Under the pieces are notes generated by a model. The model saw only the letters and a list, made by a program, of their open reading frames with translations. It was not told the DNA's origin and searched no databases. Positions 8,984-18,646 of a DNA stretch of 64,000 bases are shown piece by piece (position 1 is the first letter of the stretch; every line of letters starts with the position of its first letter). Source of the DNA: Streptomyces sp. NBC_00691. Lineage in GTDB: Bacteria; Actinomycetota; Actinomycetes; Streptomycetales; Streptomycetaceae. The translations under genes were made by a program, and so were the position numbers. The DNA lies in NCBI RefSeq assembly GCF_036226665.1, contig NZ_CP109007.1, positions 1,240,001 through 1,304,000 on the forward strand, in the 5' to 3' direction.

Positions 8984-10249
8984 GTGAACGATTTCGGGGT
9001 CGAAGAGACAGGGACCGGGGCGGCGGCCGGGCGGCCCACGCCGGTGGACGTCGTCGTCATCGGGGCGGGACAGGCCGGGCTCTCGGCCGCGTTCCACCTG
9101 CGCCGCACCGGCCTGGAGCCGGACCGGGACTTCGTGGTCCTCGACCACGCCCCGCGGCCGGGCGGCGCCTGGCAGTTCCGCTGGCCGTCGCTCACGTACG
9201 GCAAGGTGCACGGGATGCACGCGCTGCCCGGCATGGAGCTGACCGGCGCCGACCCCGCGCGTCCGTCGTCCGAGGTGATCGGCGCGTACTTCGACGCGTA
9301 CGAGCAGACCTTCGGCCTGCGGATCCACCGTCCCGTCGACGTCACGGCCGTCCGCGAGGACGCCGGCGGACGGGAAGGCGAGGCCGGGCGGGAAGGCGAG
9401 GCCGGGCGGGAGGGCGAGGCCGGGCGGCTCCTCGTCGAGACCTCCGAGGGCGTGTACGCCACGCGGGCCCTGATCAACGCCACCGGCACCTGGGACCGCC
9501 CCTTCTGGCCCCGCTACCCGGGCCAGGAGACCTTCCGGGGCCGTCAGCTGCACACCGCCGGGTACCCGGGCCCGGAGGAGTTCACCGGGAAGCGGGTCCT
9601 CGTCGTCGGCGGTGGAGCCTCCGGCACCCAGCACCTCATGGAGATCGCGGACGTCGCCGCCGACACCTTCTGGGTGACCCGACGCGAGCCGGTCTGGCGC
9701 GAGGGGCCGTTCGGGGAGATGGAGGGCCGGGCCGCCGTCGCCATGGTCGAGGAACGGGTACGGCAGGGGCTGCCGCCGCAGAGTGTCGTCTCGGTCACCG
9801 GGCTCCCCCTCAACGACGCGATCCGCGCGGCACGCGCGCGCGGGATCCTGGACCGGCTCCCGATGTTCGACCGGATCACCCCGACCGGGGTGGCCTGGGA
9901 CGACGGCCGGACCGTCGACGTGGACGTGATCCTCTGGGCGACCGGTTTCCGGGCGGCGATCGACCATCTCACCCCGCTGCGGCTGCGCGAGCCGGGCGGC
10001 GGCATCCGGGTCGAGGGCACGCGCGCCGTACGGGACGAGCGCGTCCATCTCGTGGGATACGGGCCGTCGGCGTCGACGATCGGCGCCAACCGGGCCGGAC
10101 GGGCGGCGGCCTCGGACATCCGGCGCCTGCTGGGCCGCGAGACGGCGTCCGCGGCGACCGTGACGGGATCGGCCCCTGCGGCCCTCACGGCGACCGCCCC
10201 CACGGCCGACCCGGTGTCCGCCCCCGCGCCGGTCGCCGCCTCCGTGTGA
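8984..10249 (+). CDS. Flavin-containing monooxygenase-like NAD(P)/FAD oxidoreductase
   Basis: This 421-residue protein has an N-terminal FAD fold (VVVIGAGQAGLSAAFHL, about residues 17-33) and a second dinucleotide site RVLVVGGGASGTQHL (about 205-219) for NADPH. The ending ILWATGFRAAIDHLTPL is typical of FMO/CzcO-like proteins. The substrate is unknown. I start at the GTG at 8984 because upstream codons belong to the ssuD hairpin region; no good ribosome site is visible and a leaderless start is possible. Residues 129-148 contain three in-frame GREGEA repeats. The C-terminal 40 residues are Ala/Pro/Thr-rich. Its position suggests, but does not prove, a role in organosulfur metabolism. Confidence 0.82.
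   Translation: MNDFGVEETGTGAAAGRPTPVDVVVIGAGQAGLSAAFHLRRTGLEPDRDFVVLDHAPRPGGAWQFRWPSLTYGKVHGMHALPGMELTGADPARPSSEVIGAYFDAYEQTFGLRIHRPVDVTAVREDAGGREGEAGREGEAGREGEAGRLLVETSEGVYATRALINATGTWDRPFWPRYPGQETFRGRQLHTAGYPGPEEFTGKRVLVVGGGASGTQHLMEIADVAADTFWVTRREPVWREGPFGEMEGRAAVAMVEERVRQGLPPQSVVSVTGLPLNDAIRAARARGILDRLPMFDRITPTGVAWDDGRTVDVDVILWATGFRAAIDHLTPLRLREPGGGIRVEGTRAVRDERVHLVGYGPSASTIGANRAGRAAASDIRRLLGRETASAATVTGSAPAALTATAPTADPVSAPAPVAASV
9368..9421 (+). repeat. 18-bp tandem repeat inside the flavoprotein gene
   Basis: Three consecutive 18-bp units (9368-9385, 9386-9403, 9404-9421) encode GREGEA three times, then a partial GR. The copies differ at one or two bases. Being a multiple of three, copy-number change keeps the frame. 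The insert lies between two core segments (DVTAVREDAG and RLLVETSEGVYATRAL) and is probably a surface loop. Confidence 0.85.
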
Positions 10250-10255
10250 TCCGGC

Positions 10256-11146
10256 TCAGCCCTTCTCGGCACCCCGGTTGGCGTTGAACTCGGCCACGTT
10301 CGTCCGGTGGACCGCGTAGTCGGCGGTGAACCGCGTGTCCCCGGGGGCCACGGTGACGAAGTAGAGCCAGTCGCCGTCCGCCGGACGGATGACCGCGTCC
10401 ATCGCCTCGTCCCCCGGATTGCCGATGGGTGTCGGCGGAAGGCCCTTGCGCTCGTAGGTGTTGTACGGGCTCTTGAGCCGGGTGTCCTCCGCCGTGGTGT
10501 CCACGGTGCTGCGTCCGAGCGCGTAGTTGAGGGTCGAGTCCATCTGGAGGGCCATGCCCCGGGCGAGCCGGTTGTGGACGACCCGGGCGACCTTGGCCAT
10601 GTCCTCCGGGTTGTCGGCCTCGGCCTGGACGATGCTGGCCGCGATCACCGTCTCGTACACGCTCATGCCGTGCGCCCGCGCGCCCTCGACGATCCGGGCC
10701 GCCCCGAAGCGCTTCCCGGCCGTGTCGACCATGAAGCGGAGCAGCTCCTCGGGGGTCGTGGCGTCGAGCACGGGATACGTGGCCGGGAACAGGTAGCCCT
10801 CGGGGTTGCCTCCGGCGGCCGCGGGCAGCGGGAGGGCGGACGCGGACGCGGCCTTCCGTGCGGCGCCTTCCGGCAGGCCGAGCGCCCGGTCGACCGCCGT
10901 GTAGACCTGGCGGGCCCGCCAGCCCTCGGGGACGAGGAACGCGCGCGGCTGCTCGACGGCCGGTTCGTCGCGTGTCAGGAACAGCGGCACGGTGACGGCG
11001 ACGGCCACGGCGACCAGCGCGCCGAGGAGGAGGGCGAGGCGGCCGCGCCGGGTGAGCCGGGGACGGCGTCGGGACGGACGGAGGCGCGGCGGGAGGGAAG
11101 GGCGGCGGTGCGGGGGTGCGTACGGGGAGGGAGGCCGGTACGTCAT
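10256..11146 (-). CDS. MltG/YceG-like endolytic transglycosylase, short form
   Basis: This 296-residue protein has a Pro/Arg-rich cytoplasmic N-terminus, one membrane helix (about residues 38-57) and an extracytoplasmic YceG domain. EGYLFPATY, the catalytic-type glutamate in ASIVQAEADNPEDMAKVARV (Glu177), QMDSTLNYALG and SPYNTYERKGLPPTPIGNPG are all present. MltG proteins cleave nascent peptidoglycan and set glycan length. It is much shorter than the usual Streptomyces MltG near the alaS/aroE locus as I know it, so I regard it as a paralogue. It converges on the flavoprotein gene with 6 bp between stops. Confidence 0.85.
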   Translation of the reverse strand: MTYRPPSPYAPPHRRPSLPPRLRPSRRRPRLTRRGRLALLLGALVAVAVAVTVPLFLTRDEPAVEQPRAFLVPEGWRARQVYTAVDRALGLPEGAARKAASASALPLPAAAGGNPEGYLFPATYPVLDATTPEELLRFMVDTAGKRFGAARIVEGARAHGMSVYETVIAASIVQAEADNPEDMAKVARVVHNRLARGMALQMDSTLNYALGRSTVDTTAEDTRLKSPYNTYERKGLPPTPIGNPGDEAMDAVIRPADGDWLYFVTVAPGDTRFTADYAVHRTNVAEFNANRGAEKG

Positions 11147-11194
11147 GGCCGCACGCTAACCCGCCGCCCCCGGGAATCCCGGGAGCCCGCGCAC

Positions 11195-11227
11195 GCGGCG
11201 GCGCCGCCGCTTCCCTGGGACGGGGAA
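11195..11227 (-). terminator. Hairpins downstream of the small peptide gene
   Basis: A perfect 16-bp palindrome GCGGCGGCGCCGCCGC (11195-11210) is followed by TTCCC...GGGAA (11211-11227). On the minus strand both lie just after the 19-aa peptide gene and could end its transcript. Confidence 0.4.
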
Positions 11228-11253
11228 CCGACGGCGCCGGGGCACTGCGATCG

Positions 11254-11313
11254 TCAGACGAGCCAGCCCAGGAAGTGGACGACGCCGGCGAGCAGGTTGG
11301 TGATGACGTTCAT
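11254..11313 (-). CDS. 19-residue hydrophobic peptide, unrecognised
   Basis: The ORF encodes MNVITNLLAGVVHFLGWLV and stops. The ATG is preceded by GAGGAGAAG at a good distance, one of the better ribosome sites in this region, which is the main reason to believe it is translated. The peptide has no charged residue apart from His13; its residues could form one short amphipathic or membrane helix. It lies between the mltG-like gene and the ABC exporter, on the same strand as both, in a 306-bp stretch without other genes. I do not recognise a family. Possible roles are a small membrane protein, a toxin or signal peptide, or none. Confidence 0.5.
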   Translation of the reverse strand: MNVITNLLAGVVHFLGWLV

Positions 11314-11452
11314 GGTGGTGCTTCTCCTCGTACAGGTACGCCGGTGGGACCGACGCTTGAGTGGGACCGCGCGGTCACGGTCTGCAGCCCGTCGATCGCG
11401 CACCGCAATCATCTGACGCCGTAGGGGAGTTGAGCAACGAATCCCGGAACGA

Positions 11453-13363
<1,911 letters not shown>

Positions 13364-13404
13364 GGGCTCCTTCGAGGGTTCGGCGATGTCGACGAGAGCT
13401 TAGC

Positions 13405-13449
13405 TCATTGTTACCTATACTCACAATGAACAAGGTCCTGATATTGTTC
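13405..13449. promoter_or_regulatory. Overlapping inverted repeats between exporter and marR (probable operators)
   Basis: TCATTGT-N11-ACAATGA (13405-13429) is a perfect 7-bp-arm inverted repeat. GAACAA-N10-TTGTTC (13428-13449) overlaps its right end and stops 4 bp before the marR ATG. Both are AT-rich islands in a GC-rich context and lie between divergent genes, as expected for MarR auto-regulatory sites. Confidence 0.65.
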
Positions 13450-13453
13450 CCGC

Positions 13454-13942
13454 ATGAGCACCTCCGCCGTCCCGACCGGACCCGGCCGTTCGAGGGAACC
13501 CGACACCGAGGGCGCCGACGGCCTCCTCGCCGAGCAGCTGCTGCGCCTCACCCGGCGTCTGCACCGCATCCAGAAGCACCACCTGGAGCCGGTCGGCATC
13601 ACGCCCGCCCAGTCCAGGCTGCTCCGCACGGTCGCGCACTTCGGGGAGCCGCCCCGGATGGCCGATCTCGCGGCCCGGCTCGAGGTCGTCCCGCGTGCGG
13701 TGACCAGTCTCGTCGACGGCCTCGAGGCCGTCGACCGGGTGCGCCGGGTGCCCGACCCGGGCAACCGCCGGGTGGTGCGCATCGAGCTCACCGACGCGGG
13801 CCGCGCCACGCTGCGGGAGCTGCGCAGCGCGCGCCGGGCGGCCGCAGAGGACATCCTTGCTCCATTGACCGCCGCACAGCGCGAGGTGCTCGGAGGTCTG
13901 CTGACCGCCCTGGTCGACCCCGGCCCGGAGGGCGGCTGCTGA
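13454..13942 (+). CDS. MarR-family transcriptional regulator
   Basis: This 162-residue protein has a winged-helix core from about residue 30 to 140: LEPVGITPAQSRLLRTVAHF, PPRMADLAARLEVVPRAVTS (recognition helix), and the wing RRVPDPGNRRVVRIELTDAG. The first 22 residues are a disordered Pro/Gly/Arg tail. It is divergent from the ABC exporter and ends 37 bp before a FAD/Fe-S dehydrogenase gene. The ATG is preceded by inverted repeats rather than a clear ribosome site, so leaderless translation is possible. The effector is unknown; release of repression of the exporter by its substrate is the usual pattern. Confidence 0.9.
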   Translation: MSTSAVPTGPGRSREPDTEGADGLLAEQLLRLTRRLHRIQKHHLEPVGITPAQSRLLRTVAHFGEPPRMADLAARLEVVPRAVTSLVDGLEAVDRVRRVPDPGNRRVVRIELTDAGRATLRELRSARRAAAEDILAPLTAAQREVLGGLLTALVDPGPEGGC

Positions 13943-13979
13943 CCCCCGGAGGCGCGGACGCGCGAAGGGGAGCCGTGAC

Positions 13980-16904
13980 ATGCCGCTGTTCGAGCCGAAC
14001 CCGCAGGCCCTACGCCCCGGTACGAAGCGGAGTCCGTCCCCGGACCGCGTGCCGGAGCTCCAGGCCCGGGGGACGCCGAGGCGGCTGCGCGAGGAGCTGA
14101 CCGAGTTCCTCGGCCCGGAGAAGGTCCTCTCGAAGATCTCCGACCTGGTGCGGTACGCCTCCGACGCCAGCCCGTACCGCTTCGTCCCACAGGTCGTCGT
14201 GGTCGCCGAGGACATCGACGACATCTCCACGATCCTGTCGTACGCGCACGGCAAGGGCCGCGAGGTCGTCTTCCGGGCGGCGGGGACCAGCCTCAACGGG
14301 CAGGCGCAGGGCGAGGACATCCTGGTCGACGTGCGCCGCCACTGGGCGGGCGTCGAGGTCCTGGACGGCGGTGCGCGGGCCAGGATCCGCCCCGGCACCA
14401 CCGTCGTCCGGGCCAACGCGGCGCTCGCCCCGTACGGACGGGTCCTGGGGCCTGATCCGGCCAGCGCCATCGCCTGCACGATCGGCGGGGTCGTCGCCAA
14501 CAACGCTTCCGGCATGACGGCCGGGACGACGAGGAACTCGTACCGGACGGTCGCCTCGCTCACCTTCGTCCTGCCCAGCGGGACCGTGGTCGACACGGCC
14601 GACCCGGCCGCCGACGAGGAGCTGGCGCGCGCCGAGCCGAGGCTGTGCGCCGAGCTGATGCGGCTCAAGGCGGAGATCGAGGCGGACACCGCGCTCACCG
14701 AGCGGATCCGCGCCAAGTACGCCATCAAGAACACCAACGGCTACCGGCTGGACGCCTTCCTCGACGGGGACACCCCCGTGCGCATCCTGCGGGGGCTCAT
14801 GGTGGGCTCCGAGGGCACCTTCGGTTTCATCTCCGAGGTCGTCTTCGACACGCTGCCGCTGGACCGCGAGGTGTCCTCGGCCCTGCTCTTCTTCCCCTCG
14901 CTGCCGGCGGCGGCCGAGGCCGTCCCCCGCTTCAACGCGGCGGGGGCGCTCGCCGTCGAGCTGATGGACGGCAACACCCTGCGGGCCTCGGTGAGCGTGG
15001 CGGGCGTCCCGGCGGACTGGGCGGAGCTGCCCAGGGAGACGGCGGCGCTCCTGGTCGAGTTCCGGGCGCCGCACGCGACGGAGCGGGAGGCGTACGAGCG
15101 GGCGGCGGAGGAGGTCCTCGCCGGTCTCGACCTGGTGGCCCCGGTGGCCTCCGTGGAGAATGCGTTCACCACGGACCCGAAGCGGATCGCCGGCTACTGG
15201 AAGGCCCGCAAGGCCTTCGTCACGGCGGTCGGCGGCTCACGCCCCTCCGGTACGACCCTGATCACCGAGGACTTCGCGGTGCCCCCGGCCCGGCTCGCGG
15301 AGGCCTGCGAGGCGCTGCTCGACCTGCAGTCCCGGCACGGCTTCGACGCCGCCGTGGCCGGTCACGCCGCGCACGGCAACCTCCACTTCCTGCTCGCCTT
15401 CGACGCGGGCGACCCCACCGACGTCGAGCGGTACGCGGCCTTCATGGACGAGTTCTGCAAGCTGACCGTGGAGCGCTTCGACGGCTCCCTCAAGGCGGAG
15501 CACGCCACCGGCCGCAACATCGCGCCGTTCCTGGAGCTGGAGTGGGGGACGCGGGCGACCGACCTGATGTGGCGGGTGAAGGAGGCCATCGACCCCGACG
15601 GGGTGCTCGCCCCGCGGATCGTCCTGGACCGCGATCCGCACGCCCATCTGCGGGGCCTCAAGACGATCCCGACCGTGGAGCGCATCGCCGATCCCTGCAT
15701 CGAGTGCGGATTCTGCGAACCCACCTGTCCGAGCGGTGATCTGACGACCACTCCGCGCCAGCGGATCGTGCTGCGCCGGGAGATGATGCGGCAGCGCGAC
15801 GGCTCGCCGGTCGAGGCGCGTCTCCTGGAGTCGTACGGCTACGACGCCGTCGACACCTGCGCCGGCGACTCCACCTGCAAGCTGGCCTGCCCGGTCGGGA
15901 TCGACACGGGCGCGCTGATGAAGGACTTCCGGCACGAGCGGCACACCTCGGGCGAGGAGCGGGTCGCCGCCCTGGCCGCGAGGAACTTCCGGGCGGCGGA
16001 GGCCTCCGCGCGGCTCGCGGTCGCCGCGGCCGACCGGATCGGCGACCGCGTCCTGAAGTCGGTGACGGGCCTGGCCCGCCGGGCGGTCAGCACCGACCTC
16101 GTACCGGAGTGGCTGCCGGAGATCCCGGGCGCGGCGGCGCGGCGGCTGCCCCGCACCCACCGTCCGGCGGCGGTCGCCGTCTACTACCCGGCCTGTGTGA
16201 ACCGGATCTTCGGGAACCCGGACGGCGAGCGGGGTCCCTCCCTCCCGGAGGCCGTGGTCGCGCTGTCTGCGCGGGCGGGGAAGCCGGTGTGGATCCCCGA
16301 CGACGTGGCCGGGACCTGCTGCGCGACGATCTGGCACTCCAAGGGGTACCAGCGGGGCAACGAGGTGATGGCGAACCGGATCGTCGAGGCGGCCTGGGGG
16401 TGGACCGCGGGCGGAACGCTGCCGCTGGTGGTGGACGCGTCCTCGTGCACGCTGGGCATCGCGCACGAGGTCGTGCCGTACCTGACGGAGGACAACCGGA
16501 CGCTGCACGCCGAGATGACGGTGGTCGACTCGCTGGTGTGGGCTGCGGACGAGCTGCTCCCCCGGCTGGACGTCCGCCGCCGGGTCGGCTCCGCCGTGGT
16601 CCATCCGACCTGCTCGATGCGGCACCTGGGCGATGAGGAGAAGCTGACGGAACTCGCGCGGGCCTGCGCGGATGAGGTCGTCGTCCCCACCGACGCGGGC
16701 TGCTGCGCCTTCGCGGGCGACCGGGGCATGCTGCACCCGGAGCTGACGGCCTCGGCGACGGCGCGGGAGGCGGCCGAGGTGACGGCACGGCCCTTCGACG
16801 TGCATCTCTCGGCCAACCGGATGTGCGAGATCGGGATGGACCGGGCGACGGGCCGCAGGTACGGATCGGTGCTCCTCGCCCTGGAGCACGCGACACGGCC
16901 CTGA
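13980..16904 (+). CDS. FAD-linked oxidase / Fe-S / CCG-domain fusion (D-lactate dehydrogenase-like)
   Basis: This 974-residue protein fuses GlcD-like and GlpC-like halves. The FAD-binding PCMH domain covers about residues 50-270 (FRAAGTSLNGQAQGEDILVD; GGVVANNASGMTAGT), then FAD-oxidase C-terminal domain (VAGHAAHGNLHF). Two 4Fe-4S motifs follow, CIECGFCEPTCPSGD and CAGDSTCKLACPVG, then two cysteine-rich CCG segments (GTCCATIWHSKGYQRGNEV and AGCCAFAGDRGM). Such fusions oxidise D-2-hydroxyacids, often D-lactate, and pass electrons to the respiratory chain. The ATG follows AAGGGGAGCC. Substrate specificity is not readable from sequence. Confidence 0.88.
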   Translation: MPLFEPNPQALRPGTKRSPSPDRVPELQARGTPRRLREELTEFLGPEKVLSKISDLVRYASDASPYRFVPQVVVVAEDIDDISTILSYAHGKGREVVFRAAGTSLNGQAQGEDILVDVRRHWAGVEVLDGGARARIRPGTTVVRANAALAPYGRVLGPDPASAIACTIGGVVANNASGMTAGTTRNSYRTVASLTFVLPSGTVVDTADPAADEELARAEPRLCAELMRLKAEIEADTALTERIRAKYAIKNTNGYRLDAFLDGDTPVRILRGLMVGSEGTFGFISEVVFDTLPLDREVSSALLFFPSLPAAAEAVPRFNAAGALAVELMDGNTLRASVSVAGVPADWAELPRETAALLVEFRAPHATEREAYERAAEEVLAGLDLVAPVASVENAFTTDPKRIAGYWKARKAFVTAVGGSRPSGTTLITEDFAVPPARLAEACEALLDLQSRHGFDAAVAGHAAHGNLHFLLAFDAGDPTDVERYAAFMDEFCKLTVERFDGSLKAEHATGRNIAPFLELEWGTRATDLMWRVKEAIDPDGVLAPRIVLDRDPHAHLRGLKTIPTVERIADPCIECGFCEPTCPSGDLTTTPRQRIVLRREMMRQRDGSPVEARLLESYGYDAVDTCAGDSTCKLACPVGIDTGALMKDFRHERHTSGEERVAALAARNFRAAEASARLAVAAADRIGDRVLKSVTGLARRAVSTDLVPEWLPEIPGAAARRLPRTHRPAAVAVYYPACVNRIFGNPDGERGPSLPEAVVALSARAGKPVWIPDDVAGTCCATIWHSKGYQRGNEVMANRIVEAAWGWTAGGTLPLVVDASSCTLGIAHEVVPYLTEDNRTLHAEMTVVDSLVWAADELLPRLDVRRRVGSAVVHPTCSMRHLGDEEKLTELARACADEVVVPTDAGCCAFAGDRGMLHPELTASATAREAAEVTARPFDVHLSANRMCEIGMDRATGRRYGSVLLALEHATRP

Positions 16905-16923
16905 CGCCCTGCCCGTTCCTGAC

Positions 16924-16952
16924 GGCCCCTCACCCCCTGGGGTGGGGGGCCT
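16924..16952 (+). terminator. Terminator after the FAD/Fe-S dehydrogenase
   Basis: GGCCCCTCACCCC pairs with GGGGTGGGGGGCC across a very short loop, followed by TTTC, 19 nt after the stop codon. Confidence 0.7.
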
Positions 16953-17129
16953 TTCGTACGTTCGGGTGAGGCTGGGTGCCCGGTACGGCTCGGTCCGAGA
17001 TCCGGAACAGTACAGTCCAACCACCCCTCACAGGTGACCCATCGGCGCCCTTGCGCACCGTCGGTCACCGGGGCCGGGTTCCTGAGCGGGATTCATGAGA
17101 CAGCCGTGCCCACAGCTCCGGGAGGTTCC

Positions 17130-18545
17130 ATGAACGAGCAGCCACCGCACGACCCGAGCCGCCGCAAGGTCCTCAGGACCACCGCCGCCGTGGCCGGGAC
17201 GGGAATCGGTCTCGGCGCCCTCGGCGTCCCGGCCGCGGAGGCGGCGACCCCGGCGGCCGCTCCGGCCGCCGCCCCCGCCGCGGCGGCGCCGAAACGCCTC
17301 GGCGCCACCATGGCCGGGGTCCCCTTCGAGGGCCGCTCCACCGTCCGGGTCGGCATCGTCGGTTTCGGCAACCGGGGCGCCGGCATGATCGGCCACTTCC
17401 TCTCGCTCCCCGGTGTCCGGGTCAACGCCGTCTGCGACCCGGTGCGCGACAAGGCCGAGCGGGCGGCCGCGACGGTCGTCGCCGCGGGGCAGCCCGCCCC
17501 CGCCGTCTACGCGAACGGCGAGAACGACTACGAGAACCTCTGCGCCCGCACCGACCTCGACCTCGTGTACGTGGCCACCCCCTGGGAGACCCACTTCCCG
17601 ATCGCCCGCGCGGCGATGCTGGGCGGCAAGCACGTCGGCGTGGAGTGTCCGGTCGCGATGCGGCTCGAGGAACTCTGGGAACTCGTCGACCTGTCGGAGC
17701 GGACCCGCCGCCACTGCATGCAGCTGGAGAACTGCTGCTACGGCCGGAACGAGATGCGTGTGCTGCGGATGGCGCACGCCGGGAAGTTCGGCCGGCTCCT
17801 GCACGGAGCGGGGGCGTACAACCACGACCTGCGCGGTCTGATGTTCTCCCCGACGTACTACGAGGGGCCCTGGCGGCGGCGCTGGCACACGCAGTTGAAG
17901 GGCGACCTCTACCCCAATCACGGCTTCGGTCCCGTCGCCAACTACATGGACGTCAACCGGGGCGACCGGGCGGTGAGCATCAGCAGCTTCGGGACGCCGG
18001 CGCTCGGCCTCGCCGAGTACCGCGAGGAGCACATGCCGGCCGGCGACCCCAGCTGGAAGGAGACGTACATCGGGAGCGACCGGACGATCAGCCTGATCCA
18101 GACCGACCAGGGCCGGGTCATCCGCCTGGAGCACGACGTCTCCACCCCGCACCCGTACAGCAGGATCAACAGTCTCGGCGGCACCCGGGGCGTCTTCGAG
18201 GACTATCCGGCGCGGATCTACCTGGAGCCGGACCACAAGGACGACGAGTGGGCCGACTTCTCGGCGTACGCGGGCGCGTTCGACCACTGGCTCTGGAAGG
18301 ACCACGCCGACCCGCCGGGCGGTCACGGCGGCATGGACTACATCATGGTCTACCGGCTGATGCAGTGCATGCGGCTCGGGCTGCCACCGGACTTCGACGT
18401 CTACGACGCCGCCACCTGGACGGCGCCCGTGCCGCTGAGCCACGCCTCCATCAAGGCGAAGGGCGCGCCGCAGGAGATTCCCGACTTCACGCGCGGGGAG
18501 TGGCGCAAGGCCCGCTCGGGCGTGGACTCGGTGAGACCGGCCTGA
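17130..18545 (+). CDS. Tat-exported GH109-type alpha-N-acetylgalactosaminidase-like protein
   Basis: This 471-residue member of the Gfo/Idh/MocA oxidoreductase fold has a twin-arginine signal ([14 protein letters not shown], residues 10-23) and an Ala/Pro linker before the Rossmann motif [15 protein letters not shown]. The stretch [20 protein letters not shown] is characteristic of GH109 enzymes, which hydrolyse terminal alpha-GalNAc with a tightly bound NAD(H) cycling through oxidation and elimination. Tat export fits a protein folded with its cofactor inside the cell. I use the ATG at 17130, preceded by GGGAGG. It faces a secreted PNGase A-like gene across a terminator. Actual sugar specificity needs assay. 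Confidence 0.85.
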   Translation: MNEQPPHDPSRRKVLRTTAAVAGTGIGLGALGVPAAEAATPAAAPAAAPAAAAPKRLGATMAGVPFEGRSTVRVGIVGFGNRGAGMIGHFLSLPGVRVNAVCDPVRDKAERAAATVVAAGQPAPAVYANGENDYENLCARTDLDLVYVATPWETHFPIARAAMLGGKHVGVECPVAMRLEELWELVDLSERTRRHCMQLENCCYGRNEMRVLRMAHAGKFGRLLHGAGAYNHDLRGLMFSPTYYEGPWRRRWHTQLKGDLYPNHGFGPVANYMDVNRGDRAVSISSFGTPALGLAEYREEHMPAGDPSWKETYIGSDRTISLIQTDQGRVIRLEHDVSTPHPYSRINSLGGTRGVFEDYPARIYLEPDHKDDEWADFSAYAGAFDHWLWKDHADPPGGHGGMDYIMVYRLMQCMRLGLPPDFDVYDAATWTAPVPLSHASIKAKGAPQEIPDFTRGEWRKARSGVDSVRPA

Positions 18546-18564
18546 CGTCGGCTCTCCCGGCGTC

Positions 18565-18604
18565 GCGACGACCGGCCTCCCCGTGCATGGGGGCCGGTCG
18601 TCGC
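18565..18604. terminator. Bidirectional terminator
   Basis: GCGACGACCGGCC(T)CCCC and its complement GGGG(G)CCGGTCGTCGC form a near-perfect 17-bp stem around a short GTGCA loop, between the convergent GH109-like and PNGase A-like genes. Confidence 0.85.
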
Positions 18605-18646
18605 GCACGGGCCGGGCATCGCGCACCGGGGCCGGGCCCGCCCCGT

